DNA of 50,975 nt from Nitrospirae bacterium MYbin6 (GCA_002753305.1 PEAC01000011.1:1-50975); one strand, 5' to 3'; shown: positions 1-8,848, counted from the first letter of the stretch. Numbers and translations are program-made. Notes: generated by a model not told the origin, from the sequence alone.

Positions 1-566
1 AATACGGCGCGCGCGCCCTCGGCGATTGCCGAAACGCCTGAGTCAGCGTGAGGGGAGAAGACCGCGTTTTCCCCGCGAATCTTTAGTTTTACGGAACTTT
101 GGCACAGAGCGATGTTGTTAAGCATCGAAAGGGGCCAAAGCGGGTATATCTCTTGATAGCCCTTTGTATAAAAAGAGTCCAGGTCGAATCCCGCGGTAGA
201 GGATTTCACCACGGCAGGCAGCAGGTCGGCTATCTCGTAGTCAACCATGGGAAGGCCGGCGAAAAACCCTATCGACTCCGGCGTAATCTCAGGGTCCGTC
301 TCAATATGGGCCTCTTTGAGGGCCCGCACGGCGCTGTCCATAAGCAGGTACGAGTGGGTATTCATAATGCGGGCGTCGCGCTTGTGAATGTTGAGGTCTT
401 GCGCGGAGGGACACGCGGCAACGGCTGCCGACTTGCAGGGAAAAGCGCCAAGCTCATGTCTGATGACGCTGCAGCTGCCGCCCAATAAACCATCCCACAC
501 CTCACCAGGCATACTACCAAGGGCGCACACCACACCCAGCCCCGTTATTACAGCCTTTTCGTTCAT
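1..566 (-). CDS. Beta-ketoacyl synthase-like protein, N-terminal part (cut by window edge)
   Basis: The reading frame opens with ATG at 566 and runs off the window at base 1, so only the first 188 residues are visible. The start MNEKAVITGLGVVCALG is the usual N-terminus of a FabF/KAS-II-type condensing enzyme. The motif around the nucleophile (GEN at 165-167, then SPHADSGVSAI) aligns with the FabF motif GPS...TACTSGVHNI. In this register the catalytic Cys is Ala174, so the N-terminal half looks like a chain-length-factor or decarboxylase-only paralogue rather than a condensing enzyme. It lies 46 bases after the receiver gene at 613-990 in the same direction and may be the last gene of that operon. 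The family is clear; the reaction is not, because the His residues of the C-terminal half are outside the window. Confidence 0.75.
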   Translation of the reverse strand, partial: MNEKAVITGLGVVCALGSMPGEVWDGLLGGSCSVIRHELGAFPCKSAAVAACPSAQDLNIHKRDARIMNTHSYLLMDSAVRALKEAHIETDPEITPESIGFFAGLPMVDYEIADLLPAVVKSSTAGFDLDSFYTKGYQEIYPLWPLSMLNNIALCQSSVKLKIRGENAVFSPHADSGVSAIAEGARAV

Positions 567-612
567 GCTGGCATTAATTAGTACCAAAATACGGTTGAAA
601 AAGTAAAGGTAC

Positions 613-990
613 TTAAGGAAGGCCGAGGATTTCCTTTGCCTTATTTTTTAACTCCTTGGGGCTGAAGGGTTTTGTTATGTACAAATCGCAGCCGCTTTCT
701 ATGCCTTTTTCCTTGTCAAACTCCTGGCCCTTGGCCGTTAGCATTATTATATATATCCCTTTGATACCAAGCTCATTCTTAACGGCGTTGCATACGTCAA
801 AACCATTCATCTTTGGCATCATCACATCAAGGAAGACAAGCTCTGGCCTCTTTTCTTTTATTGTCTGAAGGGCGTCGTCGCCGTTTTGGGCTGTGAGAAT
901 CTCCACCCCCTCATCCTCAAGTGATTCGAGGGTTTGCTCAATAAGCATTCTAATGTGCTGCTCATCATCCGCTATCAGAATCGTTGGCAT
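613..990 (-). CDS. Single-domain response regulator (CheY-like receiver)
   Basis: This 125-residue protein is only a receiver domain. It has the acidic pair (ADDE), the phospho-acceptor Asp in FLDVMMPKMNG, the Thr of MLTAKG and the Lys of ITKPF, so all the residues for phosphorylation are present. There is no output domain, so it probably acts by protein contact, or as a phosphate carrier for the kinases upstream. A GGGGA ribosome site lies before the ATG. It follows the HD-GYP gene by 25 bases and closes the sensor operon 613-6679. Its partner cannot be told from the sequence; the two kinases of the operon are the obvious candidates. Confidence 0.9.
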   Translation of the reverse strand: MPTILIADDEQHIRMLIEQTLESLEDEGVEILTAQNGDDALQTIKEKRPELVFLDVMMPKMNGFDVCNAVKNELGIKGIYIIMLTAKGQEFDKEKGIESGCDLYITKPFSPKELKNKAKEILGLP

Positions 991-1015
991 TGTCTCTATC
1001 CCCTTTAATTATATT

Positions 1016-2332
1016 TTACTTACTCTCCAGGCTTATACTGTTGTTGTTCCAGGCCTCAATGAAAGCCTCCACCACCATTGTGTCAAACTGGGTGCCGGAA
1101 CATTTTCTCAGCTCCTCTAAGGCTGCCTCCAGAGGTAAACCCTTTCTGTATGGCCTGTCCGAGGTCATCGCGTCAAAGGAGTCGGCAACGGCTATTATCC
1201 TGGCAATCAGGTCAATCTCCTGCCCTTTAAGTCCATCCGGATAGCCCCTGCCGTCAATACGTTCATGGTGAGACTTGACGCCTGGTATGATGTTTTTTAA
1301 CTCCTCTATGTATGACAGGATCTCCTGTCCACACATCGGATGGGTTTTGATTTCGTCAAACTCCTCGTCAGTCAGTTTGGAGGCCTTACGCAGCACGTTA
1401 TCGCTGACGCCTATCTTTCCAATGTCGTGAAGGACTGAGGCAAGCTCAAGCCTCTCTCTGTCCACCGCGGATATGCCCAGGGTCTCCGCAATGGCAATGC
1501 TGTAGTTGCTTACCCGCTTTGTGTGGCCTCCTGTGTAGGGGTCTCTTTTTTCTATTGTCTCGGCAAGCGTGTAAACCGTTTTAATAAAGGCATTCTTCAG
1601 TGATTCGTAAAGCCGCGCGTTGTCCATGGCAAAGGCCGCTTGAGACACCAGTGTACAGAAAAACTTAAGGTCATCGGCGCTGTAATTGTATGGCTCTGTG
1701 GTGCTTGCTGTTACAACGCCAAGGGTCTTGTCCTTCGCCTTCATCGGGGAGCAGACCAGAGAGCTTACAGTGCAGGCAACATTTCTGCATCTGGGGTCAG
1801 AGGGGCAGTCGTTTATTATTTCTGCCTTGCCGGAGAGTAAAACCCTGCCGATACCGTTATCGCTACCGCTTTCAGCTATTACAACAGGCAGTCCCGTTTT
1901 GTCGTTTATTAGCATGACCGACACGTTGTCGGCCTTAATCTGCTCCGATACGTGCTTTATAAGAAAGGCCGCTATCTCTTTGACATTAAAGGTATTTACT
2001 TTTTCCACAAAATCGTAGAGCATCGTGAGTTCGCTGTATTTATCAAGTGTCTCAGTGGCCAGCGCCTTTTTTTCCATCTCGGCCCCTGCTATATGATTAA
2101 CTAAAGAGACTATCGCGGCAGCCTTACCGGCGTCATCTGCGTAAACCATACCCATAATCTGGCCGCTGGCAGTTATGGGCAGGCCTGGCTGAGTGCCGCC
2201 GCCCTCTCCATAGACTACTACACCGGCATTGTCTTTTATGCAGACATTCATACCCATTGACCTGGTGAGCATGTCTAACAGCTTAATTATATCTTTTCTC
2301 AGAAGGATTTTCTTTAAATTTAAAAGGGCCAT
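1016..2332 (-). CDS. GAF and HD-GYP domain protein (probable cyclic-di-GMP phosphodiesterase)
   Basis: The 438-residue soluble protein has a short N-terminal sensor-like region (about 1-110), a GAF domain (about 120-245) and a C-terminal HD-GYP domain (about 250-430). The catalytic signature is intact: HDIGKIG carries the HD pair and HHERIDGRGYPDGLKG is the GYP loop. HD-GYP domains hydrolyse cyclic-di-GMP, and the GAF domain probably controls this by binding a small ligand. The start is supported by GGAGGT seven bases upstream, inside the end of the preceding kinase gene, only 4 bases away, so the two are translationally coupled. In this operon the protein is a likely output arm for the two membrane kinases. 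The signal it senses is unknown. Confidence 0.9.
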   Translation of the reverse strand: MALLNLKKILLRKDIIKLLDMLTRSMGMNVCIKDNAGVVVYGEGGGTQPGLPITASGQIMGMVYADDAGKAAAIVSLVNHIAGAEMEKKALATETLDKYSELTMLYDFVEKVNTFNVKEIAAFLIKHVSEQIKADNVSVMLINDKTGLPVVIAESGSDNGIGRVLLSGKAEIINDCPSDPRCRNVACTVSSLVCSPMKAKDKTLGVVTASTTEPYNYSADDLKFFCTLVSQAAFAMDNARLYESLKNAFIKTVYTLAETIEKRDPYTGGHTKRVSNYSIAIAETLGISAVDRERLELASVLHDIGKIGVSDNVLRKASKLTDEEFDEIKTHPMCGQEILSYIEELKNIIPGVKSHHERIDGRGYPDGLKGQEIDLIARIIAVADSFDAMTSDRPYRKGLPLEAALEELRKCSGTQFDTMVVEAFIEAWNNNSISLESK

Positions 2333-2336
2333 CTAC

Positions 2337-4400
2337 TCAGACCTCCATTGCACTGTCTGCTTGTATTACGGGCAGCGTGAAAGAAAAAGTACTCCCCTGC
2401 CCCTGAGCGCTCTGTACCCATATGCGGCCCCCGTGGCGCTCTGCTATCTCCCTGCATATGGGAAGCCCAAGCCCGGTCCCCGTCGGCTTATCCGTAAGGG
2501 TGTTGCCCAGTTGCTTGAATTTCTCGAAAATCATACCCTGATCCTCTTCAGATATCCCTATTCCCTTGTCCGATACGGATATCAATATGTTGCCGTCGCA
2601 GCTGTTGGCGGCCATTAGAGTTATATCGCCCTCCTCGCTGAACTTCAGGGCATTTGACAGCAGGTTCGTAACCACTTGGAGAATTCTATCATAATCGCCC
2701 ACTGTGTCGGGAATATTTTTTTCACTTTCAATTACAAGCCGCACGGCGTCCTTTCTCTGAAACAGTGGGGACGTCACAGTTCTGGCATGGTTTAACAGGT
2801 GTTGGACGTTAATCACATCTCGTTTCCAGACCATCTTGCCGGCCTCCATTTTTGTGATGTCCAGGACATCGGTTATCAGAGCCGTGAGCCGTTGGCTTTC
2901 AGATATGATAATGTCAAGGTTTTCGTTTATACGCCTTACGGAGCGTCCCACCTTTTTGCCATCCATATTAACGTGAGGCATGACTGTCTCTTCAAAGGAC
3001 TCCCTAATAATCTCCGCAAACCCAAGCACCGATGTCAGAGGTGTCCTCAGTTCGTGTGATACGTTAGATAAGAAGGCCGATTTCAGCTCGTCCAGGGCCT
3101 TGAGTTTATCGTATGCCGCCTGAAGCTCCGCCGTACGCTCCTTCACCTTTGCGTCTAACGAGTCGATATTGCTCCTTAATTGTTCCACCATGCTGTTAAA
3201 GGCATCGGCAAGGATGCCTATTTCGTCGTTTCGCTTAATGGCAACCGTTGCCGTTAAGTCCCCGTTTTTAACGCGTACTGCCATCTCTGCAAGCCTCTTC
3301 AGTGGGGCCGCCATTTTTTTTGAGAAGATATAGCCTGTAACGATTAAAAGCAAAAGACTTGAAAAGGCAATTGCCAGTATGCGTCTGCCAAGCATTTGTG
3401 AGCTGCTCTGTAGTTCATCCACATAGACGGACGAGCAGATGTACCAGCCCAGTGGCTTATAATACCGCACCCAGGCAATCTTGTCATACACATAGTGTCC
3501 GGGGTCATCGGGCCTGTCCCATTTATACATCAGGCCGTCCGGCTTATCCGCAACGGCGATAAGTTCTTTATAGAGCTGCTTTTTTGTCACAGGGTTCAGG
3601 TACTGCTCCATAGTTGTCGACTCCATGTTCTTATTGGGATGGATGAGCATGATGTCCGTGGTAAAGATAAACACGTAGCCTGTTTTTGCTATTTTCACAT
3701 CCCTGAGTATTTGGCGCAGATTTTCAACTGCAGTACTCATCATCGAATTGGCAGCCGCTTCGATGTCGTCTATGTACACGCCGGTGGCGATAATCCATTT
3801 CAGTTTGGGAAGATGTTTAAAATAAGTCAGTTTATCAAGGGGTTTGTCCTCCGTGCCAAGCCTTCTCCACTTATAGGTGTAGTAGCCTTCGCCGTCCTTC
3901 AAGGCGGCCTCAACAATAGGGGAGACTATGAGTTTGCCTGTAACGTCGGCCAGATGTGAACAATCTGTATTTAAGACCTTCGGGTCGGGATGTGCTAGTA
4001 TAAACGAACGGTAATCGGAGACAAAGATGTAGTCGTTATTGCCGTATTTAAAGCGGTTGAGCGCCTCAAGGATCTTTTTTTCGACGGCTCCGGGAGTGAT
4101 AGAGGTTTTTTTTGCCTGTTCCTCTATGATGCCAATATAGCTTTCCGCCATTGTTATGACGTTTTTAAGTTCCCGTTTTTTTGCCTGAAGGGCCGACTCT
4201 CTGTATGACTCCATGCTGTGGTCGACACTGTGGACTATCTCATAGACATTGCCAAGCACAGTTCTGGCCGATGATTTTTCGCTCTCAAAGATTTCATCTT
4301 TAATGAATGTCTTGGAAAAAAAATAAAGCAGGACAGTAAAAATAGCAAGGATGATAACTATAGTGAAAAAATATTTTATAAAGAGCCTTGATTTAAACAT
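2337..4400 (-). CDS. Membrane histidine kinase with double Cache sensor and HAMP
   Basis: The 687-residue protein starts with a membrane helix (about 9-28). A long extracytoplasmic region follows with two Cache-type modules (around 110-215 and 235-330, each ending in a KWII or GWYI strand). Then come a second membrane helix (about 340-360), HAMP (about 365-415), a short coiled coil, HisKA with the phospho-acceptor in FLSNVSHELRTPLTSVLGF, and an HATPase domain with N, G1 (DKGIGI), F and G2 (GTGLGLPI) boxes. It should autophosphorylate on His in response to a small periplasmic ligand such as an organic acid or amino acid, the usual Cache ligands. It has no receiver of its own; the receiver at 613-990 or those of the hybrid kinase upstream could take the phosphate. 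The gene lies 17 bases after the hybrid kinase. Confidence 0.92.
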   Translation of the reverse strand: MFKSRLFIKYFFTIVIILAIFTVLLYFFSKTFIKDEIFESEKSSARTVLGNVYEIVHSVDHSMESYRESALQAKKRELKNVITMAESYIGIIEEQAKKTSITPGAVEKKILEALNRFKYGNNDYIFVSDYRSFILAHPDPKVLNTDCSHLADVTGKLIVSPIVEAALKDGEGYYTYKWRRLGTEDKPLDKLTYFKHLPKLKWIIATGVYIDDIEAAANSMMSTAVENLRQILRDVKIAKTGYVFIFTTDIMLIHPNKNMESTTMEQYLNPVTKKQLYKELIAVADKPDGLMYKWDRPDDPGHYVYDKIAWVRYYKPLGWYICSSVYVDELQSSSQMLGRRILAIAFSSLLLLIVTGYIFSKKMAAPLKRLAEMAVRVKNGDLTATVAIKRNDEIGILADAFNSMVEQLRSNIDSLDAKVKERTAELQAAYDKLKALDELKSAFLSNVSHELRTPLTSVLGFAEIIRESFEETVMPHVNMDGKKVGRSVRRINENLDIIISESQRLTALITDVLDITKMEAGKMVWKRDVINVQHLLNHARTVTSPLFQRKDAVRLVIESEKNIPDTVGDYDRILQVVTNLLSNALKFSEEGDITLMAANSCDGNILISVSDKGIGISEEDQGMIFEKFKQLGNTLTDKPTGTGLGLPICREIAERHGGRIWVQSAQGQGSTFSFTLPVIQADSAMEV

Positions 4401-4417
4401 CTCTCCCCCGGCGTATA

Positions 4418-6679
4418 TTAACCTATGGTTTCCCCGGGACCGTAGAGATAGATAAAGTATACGTTTTCAAACTCCTTTTCAAACCGCAGGGTCTTAACCA
4501 GCTGGTCGCGTTCGGAAAGCATTGCGTCGACAATTATAATATCCGGTTTTTCGGCACGCGCTTTTTCAATGCTATCCAGGCCGTCGGTTGCCGAGACGAC
4601 CGAATATCCCTTTGCCAGAAGTACGTCTGTCAGCGTCTTGACGTTTGACTCATTCTCGTCCACAACCAGGATCTTCTTTTTTGAGGTTCCGCTGTCAAGC
4701 AGTGCCCTGATGTCGTTAAACAGGAGTTCCTTGTTTATTGGTTTTGTCAGATAGCGGTCAACGCCAAGACGGCGGCCACGAGCGGAGTCCTCGACAACGG
4801 ACAGGATAATGACTGGGACGTCTGCCGTTGCGGGGTCGCCTTTGATGACTGCGGCCACGTCAAAACCGCTCATCTCCGGCATCATGACATCTAATATGAT
4901 CAGATGAGGACGCATCTCTTTGATGCTTTTAATGGCCTCGACACCGTTTTTTACGGTTTTGACGTTGTAGCCCTGGCTCTGGAGTTCCTGGGTCAGGAGT
5001 TCACGTATGCTTTCGTCGTCATCGACCACCAGGATGTTTTTAACTGAAGTGCCGTCTGAAGTGTCCGGAGGGCGCGTCCGTGCTGCCGTCGTCCCGCCGT
5101 GGATTGTCTTCATCAGGGTATCGAGATCCGTAGAGGTCAGCCTGTAGGAGTCCTCCTGGGGCAGTGGCAGCGTAAAGGAAAACGTGGCCCCCTTGCCGGG
5201 GTTGCTCTCTACCCAGATTCGCCCCCCATGGTGGTTGACGATTTGTTTACAGATGGGTAGGCCAAGGCCGGTCCCTTTGGGTTTGTCGGTGAGTGTGTCG
5301 CCAACCTGTTTAAATTTCTCAAAAACTGACTCTCTGTCCTTTATATCAATACCGGCGCCGGTATCAACTACGCTTATAACCACCTCCGGGCCTTGCCGCC
5401 TCACACGGCAGGTGACGGAGCCATTGGCGGTAAACTTGACGGCATTAGAAATAAGGTTAATGGCCACCTGAACGAGCCTGTCGCTGTCCCCTATGATTGT
5501 GGGCATATCCGGCTCGATATCTATGATAAACTCAAGGCCGGCCTTTCTGCACAGGGATTGTGTGGTCTGCGCGGCCCGGTCGATGATGTCTTTTATCTGG
5601 ATGGCTTCATTTTTCCACTCGACCTTTCCCGCCTCCATCTTGGCAATATCAAGCACGTCGTTGATGAGGGTGGTCAGGCGCACGCCCTCGCCTATGATTA
5701 TGCCGAGGTTATCTTCTATAAGTTTTATGGAGCGAACAATTTTTTTTGAGTCCGCGGGGAGATTAGGGAAGATTTGCTCTTGCAGGCGTTCCTGAATAAT
5801 TTCCGTAAAACCCAAAATGGACGTTAACGGTGTTCGCAGCTCATGTGAGACGGTGGATATGAAATCCGTTTTCATCCTGTCGACATTTCTTTCTTTGGTA
5901 ACGTCTCTGGCTATGATGACAACGCTATTTCCGCCATGCTCGGCACTGCTAAGGCCGGCCATGTGGATAACAGTGGAGGATGCCCTGAGCACCATTGACG
6001 AGGGCAGCTCTATATCGGAGGTTACAGGCGCGCCGGAGCTTTTTTCGTCCGTTGTGCTTTGCTTAAACAGCCGGTGCATGTCCGCGCCAAAGACCTCTTC
6101 TACCGGTTTGCCTGCGGCCTCGGAGGCAGTAATGCCATAGAAATCGGCCAGCGGCTTGTTGACACGTGTGACTTCACCTCCGGCATTGATAACCATGAGG
6201 CCGTCAACCATATTGTCTATGACGGTGTTTAAGTATTTATGGGCGGCGGTAAGGTTTACATCCTTTTCGGCCAGGTCCCCGGCCGTCTGCTCGAAGCGTT
6301 CAAAAATCTCCGTGATGTCGATTGCCATAAATTGAAGGATGCTTGCAAGGGCGTCAAACTCATCGTTGGTAATAATATCTATTTGGGCGTCATACTCATG
6401 GGCGACAAGCTTTTTTGCATAGTCTATGATGGTATTTAAGGGTTCGTTTATGATTTTTTTCAAAATCAGGGATACAACTATTGAAAAAATGGCAAGCATG
6501 CCCCATAGCGGCCAACTCAGTGCTGCCGCCGTAATCCAAACCTGCCGCGGCGCCATTGCCACGCCAATCTCCGCATGGCGGATACCCCATGCGGTTAAGA
6601 AAAAATTGGCCACAGCGGTTACGGCAAGTAAAGCAAGGACAACTATCAGAATCCTTTTAAACAGCGACGACACTCGCAC
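4418..6679 (-). CDS. Hybrid sensor histidine kinase, PAS-HisKA-HATPase with two receivers
   Basis: The 753-residue protein has two membrane helices (about 8-30 and 48-70), a HAMP-like linker, a PAS domain (about 145-255), HisKA (FISTVSHELRTPLTSILGF), HATPase with DTGAGI and GTGLGLPI boxes, and two receivers. The first receiver (about 545-660) is complete, with DDDE, the Asp of ILDVMMPEMSG and the Lys of LTKPI. The second (about 668-753) has the acidic pair and Asp of IIVDAML but stops soon after the fourth strand, without the conserved Lys. The start is a GTG, with GAGAGG about ten bases upstream. It heads the operon that continues with the Cache kinase, HD-GYP and single receiver. The visible architecture suggests a phosphorelay; the DNA-binding output is not in this operon. 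Confidence 0.9.
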   Translation of the reverse strand: MRVSSLFKRILIVVLALLAVTAVANFFLTAWGIRHAEIGVAMAPRQVWITAAALSWPLWGMLAIFSIVVSLILKKIINEPLNTIIDYAKKLVAHEYDAQIDIITNDEFDALASILQFMAIDITEIFERFEQTAGDLAEKDVNLTAAHKYLNTVIDNMVDGLMVINAGGEVTRVNKPLADFYGITASEAAGKPVEEVFGADMHRLFKQSTTDEKSSGAPVTSDIELPSSMVLRASSTVIHMAGLSSAEHGGNSVVIIARDVTKERNVDRMKTDFISTVSHELRTPLTSILGFTEIIQERLQEQIFPNLPADSKKIVRSIKLIEDNLGIIIGEGVRLTTLINDVLDIAKMEAGKVEWKNEAIQIKDIIDRAAQTTQSLCRKAGLEFIIDIEPDMPTIIGDSDRLVQVAINLISNAVKFTANGSVTCRVRRQGPEVVISVVDTGAGIDIKDRESVFEKFKQVGDTLTDKPKGTGLGLPICKQIVNHHGGRIWVESNPGKGATFSFTLPLPQEDSYRLTSTDLDTLMKTIHGGTTAARTRPPDTSDGTSVKNILVVDDDESIRELLTQELQSQGYNVKTVKNGVEAIKSIKEMRPHLIILDVMMPEMSGFDVAAVIKGDPATADVPVIILSVVEDSARGRRLGVDRYLTKPINKELLFNDIRALLDSGTSKKKILVVDENESNVKTLTDVLLAKGYSVVSATDGLDSIEKARAEKPDIIIVDAMLSERDQLVKTLRFEKEFENVYFIYLYGPGETIG

Positions 6680-6964
6680 TTAAACGTATCCTCTCAGATG
6701 TATCCAGTCCTGATGGCAATCCAGCATCTCTTATCTTAGGCAATCCCCCGCCCCAATGTCAATTTCCCCACGATAGGTAAATTTTTCTGTTACAGGAGCA
6801 TGGGCTTCAATAACTGCTTGCTTTTTTCCCCCGAATTATTGCACAATTGTCTGCGGTGGGTGCTGAATAAGTTGGCAAAACATGCACCACCAGATTGTTC
6901 ATATTAAAGTTGTTTTGCCGGCATGTGTTATCAGCTGGAATAAATTATTACAGGAGGAATGTGC
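6680..6964. promoter_or_regulatory. Intergenic region between divergent genes, with overlapping inverted repeats
   Basis: No gene is visible here. The stretch must hold promoters for the kinase operon (leftward) and the small helical protein (rightward). Two inverted repeats overlap. GGTGGGTGC at 6855-6863 faces GCACCACC at 6884-6891 with one bulged base. GGCAAAACA at 6874-6882 faces TGTTTTGCC at 6911-6919 perfectly. Each lies partly in the loop of the other, so they could form alternative hairpins or a pseudoknot in the 5' leader of the gene at 6965. AGGAGG at 6952-6957 is the ribosome site of that gene. No convincing -35/-10 pair was found. Confidence 0.5.
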
Positions 6965-7483
6965 ATGAACAAACAGATGACGGAAACTTTTGATCGGTTG
7001 CTGAAGCTGGCCAATGATTTCGTAGAGCGCCAAAAAGGTACGTGGGACCATGCCGCGTGGCTGGGGTTTTTAGAGGAGGTGCAAAAAAAAGGTATAGAAA
7101 TGACCAGCGACATGGAGCGCTATATCGGCCTTGTGCTTGAGACGCTGAAAAAAGTCTATAACGCGTCTACAAATGTCAGCGGCATCAGGAATGTCATGAT
7201 AGAGATGTCCGAACATACGGCCGGTTTCGTTAAAAATACTCGTGGTGTCTGGAATCAATCGGATGGTGAAAATTTTCTGAAAGACCTTCGCCAAAAAGGC
7301 CTGAATCTCAATGAAGAGATGATGTCATATTACGGCGGAGTCCTTGAGGCAGTTAAAGGCATCTATGCCACTATCAGCAAAAACCCCGATACGTGTGGCT
7401 CGGATGCTCAGCCCGACGCAGATAAAACAACCGATACTGATAAAACAAAAGAAAAGAAGGAAAAAAAGACAACAAAGAAATAA
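6965..7483 (+). CDS. Small internally duplicated helical protein of unknown function
   Basis: I do not recognise this 172-residue protein. It consists of two related copies of about 58 residues (about 8-65 and 77-134). Each has an aromatic F-V-x-x-x-(K/R)-G-x-W core, then F-L, (V/L)-(R/Q)-x-K-G, a (M/Y)-x-x-Y and a V-L-E-x-(L/V)-K-x-(I/V)-Y ending. This is followed by a Lys/Asp/Thr-rich tail of about 35 residues ending in a KEKKEKKTTKK run. It has no signal peptide or membrane helix. The amphipathic helical pattern and charged tail recall phasin-like or DNA/polymer-associated proteins, but that is only a resemblance. The ATG at 6965 is preferred over the ATG at 6959 because AGGAGG (6952-6957) is seven bases from the former and only one from the latter. 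It stands alone between a divergent and a convergent gene. Confidence 0.8.
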   Translation: MNKQMTETFDRLLKLANDFVERQKGTWDHAAWLGFLEEVQKKGIEMTSDMERYIGLVLETLKKVYNASTNVSGIRNVMIEMSEHTAGFVKNTRGVWNQSDGENFLKDLRQKGLNLNEEMMSYYGGVLEAVKGIYATISKNPDTCGSDAQPDADKTTDTDKTKEKKEKKTTKK

Positions 7484-7517
7484 TCACCGTGTTGAACATC
7501 CACCGTGCAGCATAAGC

Positions 7518-7539
7518 GGGGAGGGGTGCTGCCCTCCCT
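7518..7539. terminator. GC-rich hairpin between convergent genes
   Basis: GGGAGGG faces CCCTCCC across a short loop, just after the plus-strand gene ending at 7483 and before the minus-strand gene ending at 7586. There is no T tract, so it would be a weak intrinsic terminator at best. The position between convergent genes is what supports the call. Confidence 0.35.
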
Positions 7540-7585
7540 CTGCCAATTAAATATCAAATGGGCAATCTGAATAAATCGCAGCATG

Positions 7586-8803
7586 CTATTTCCATTTCGC
7601 CCGGAATATCATAAACCCCGTCAAACATGCCGCTGCCGAGAAGAGAATTCCCATCTTTATCCCTATGACCTCACCAAGCGTACCCATAAGGACTGCCCCA
7701 AAAGGCGCCATTCCTAAAAACATCGTCGCATATACGCTCATTACGCGCCCTCTGAACTCATCCGGCACCTCTAGTTGGATATAACTGTTGGCCGTTGCCA
7801 AAAACCCAACCAGGTTGAACCCGACCACGGCAAGAAGTACAAGGGCTAAATAAAAATTGTCAATTGCCGTAAACGCTAAGAGCGACAGCGGAAATAAAAA
7901 ACCCGCCACAGACATAAAGAGCAGTTTATTTCCAATGTCCCTTCTGAAGGCGATTAATACGCCGGCAGCTACGGAGCCGGCCCCGATGGCCGACATCATG
8001 TATCCAAGCCCCACCGGGCCTGCCCCATATACCTTGTCCGCAAACACCGGCATGAGCTGTGCATAGGGAATCCCAAACAGGCTGAATATGCTTATCGTAA
8101 GAATTATAAATAAAATACGCCTTTGCGATAAGATAAACTTAATACCCGCGTGTATCTCTGTGAAAACCCCCTTCCGCACACCCTCCTTTGGTTTCCCCTT
8201 GTTGGCTATCCGAAAGAGCAGATAAATGACGGGCAGGAAACTGAGGGCATTTAAGTAAAAACACGCGGCCATGCCATAAAGGCTTATAATCATGCCCGCA
8301 ATGGAAGGGCCAAAGACCCTCGCCCCGTGAAAGGCCGTAGAGTTAAGGGCCACCGCGTTTAGCAGATTTGTTCTGCCGGATATCTCTATCATGTACGACT
8401 GCCTTACTGGGATGTCAAGGGAGTTTACCGTGCCAAGCAGTGCCGCCACAAGCAGTATCGCCCATATGTTCAGCTCGTGGAAATCCGTCAGGAAGGCAAG
8501 CACAAGGGCCGGTATGATGGACAGGCACTGCGTGTTTATCAGGATGTTGCGTTTATTAAACCTGTCTGCAAACACACCGCCAAACAGGGAAAAGAACAAC
8601 ACGGGCAACGAGAGCGCCATCCCCAGAAGGCCCAAATAAAACGACGACTTCGTAATTGAGTACACGAGCCACCCTAAGGCCGTCTGCTGCATCCATGTAC
8701 CAACCAGAGAAATCCCCTGGCCAATGAAAAACAGCCTGTAGTCTCGTTCATACAGAGCGGGGAAACGCTGCCCCTGTGTCTGTTTATTAGCCTTATGCGG
8801 CAT
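7586..8803 (-). CDS. MFS transporter, probable drug or siderophore exporter
   Basis: This 405-residue protein has the hydrophobic pattern of a 12-helix major facilitator. After a cytoplasmic start (YERDYRLFFIGQGISLVGTW) comes the conserved loop between helices 2 and 3, GGVFADRFNKRN. That N-terminal phrase is typical of the EntS / MFS_3 (DUF894) group, which exports enterobactin-like compounds or drugs by proton antiport. It lies alone on the minus strand, 45 bases downstream of the coiled-coil protein gene that ends at 8849, and may share its transcript. No siderophore gene is near, so the substrate cannot be named. Confidence 0.85.
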   Translation of the reverse strand: MPHKANKQTQGQRFPALYERDYRLFFIGQGISLVGTWMQQTALGWLVYSITKSSFYLGLLGMALSLPVLFFSLFGGVFADRFNKRNILINTQCLSIIPALVLAFLTDFHELNIWAILLVAALLGTVNSLDIPVRQSYMIEISGRTNLLNAVALNSTAFHGARVFGPSIAGMIISLYGMAACFYLNALSFLPVIYLLFRIANKGKPKEGVRKGVFTEIHAGIKFILSQRRILFIILTISIFSLFGIPYAQLMPVFADKVYGAGPVGLGYMMSAIGAGSVAAGVLIAFRRDIGNKLLFMSVAGFLFPLSLLAFTAIDNFYLALVLLAVVGFNLVGFLATANSYIQLEVPDEFRGRVMSVYATMFLGMAPFGAVLMGTLGEVIGIKMGILFSAAACLTGFMIFRAKWK

Positions 8804-8848
8804 ATGTGAAGCTGCCGCAATGAGTGTAAGCGGCGGATTTTTTCATTA

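Noticed and set aside
99..488. A plus-strand reading frame at the left edge
   Set aside because: It is antisense to the ketoacyl synthase gene, whose conserved motifs are on the minus strand.
6873..6890. A sigma-54-like TTGGCA...TGCA sequence
   Set aside because: The GG to GC spacing is two bases too short for a -24/-12 promoter, and the sequence is better explained as part of the inverted repeats.
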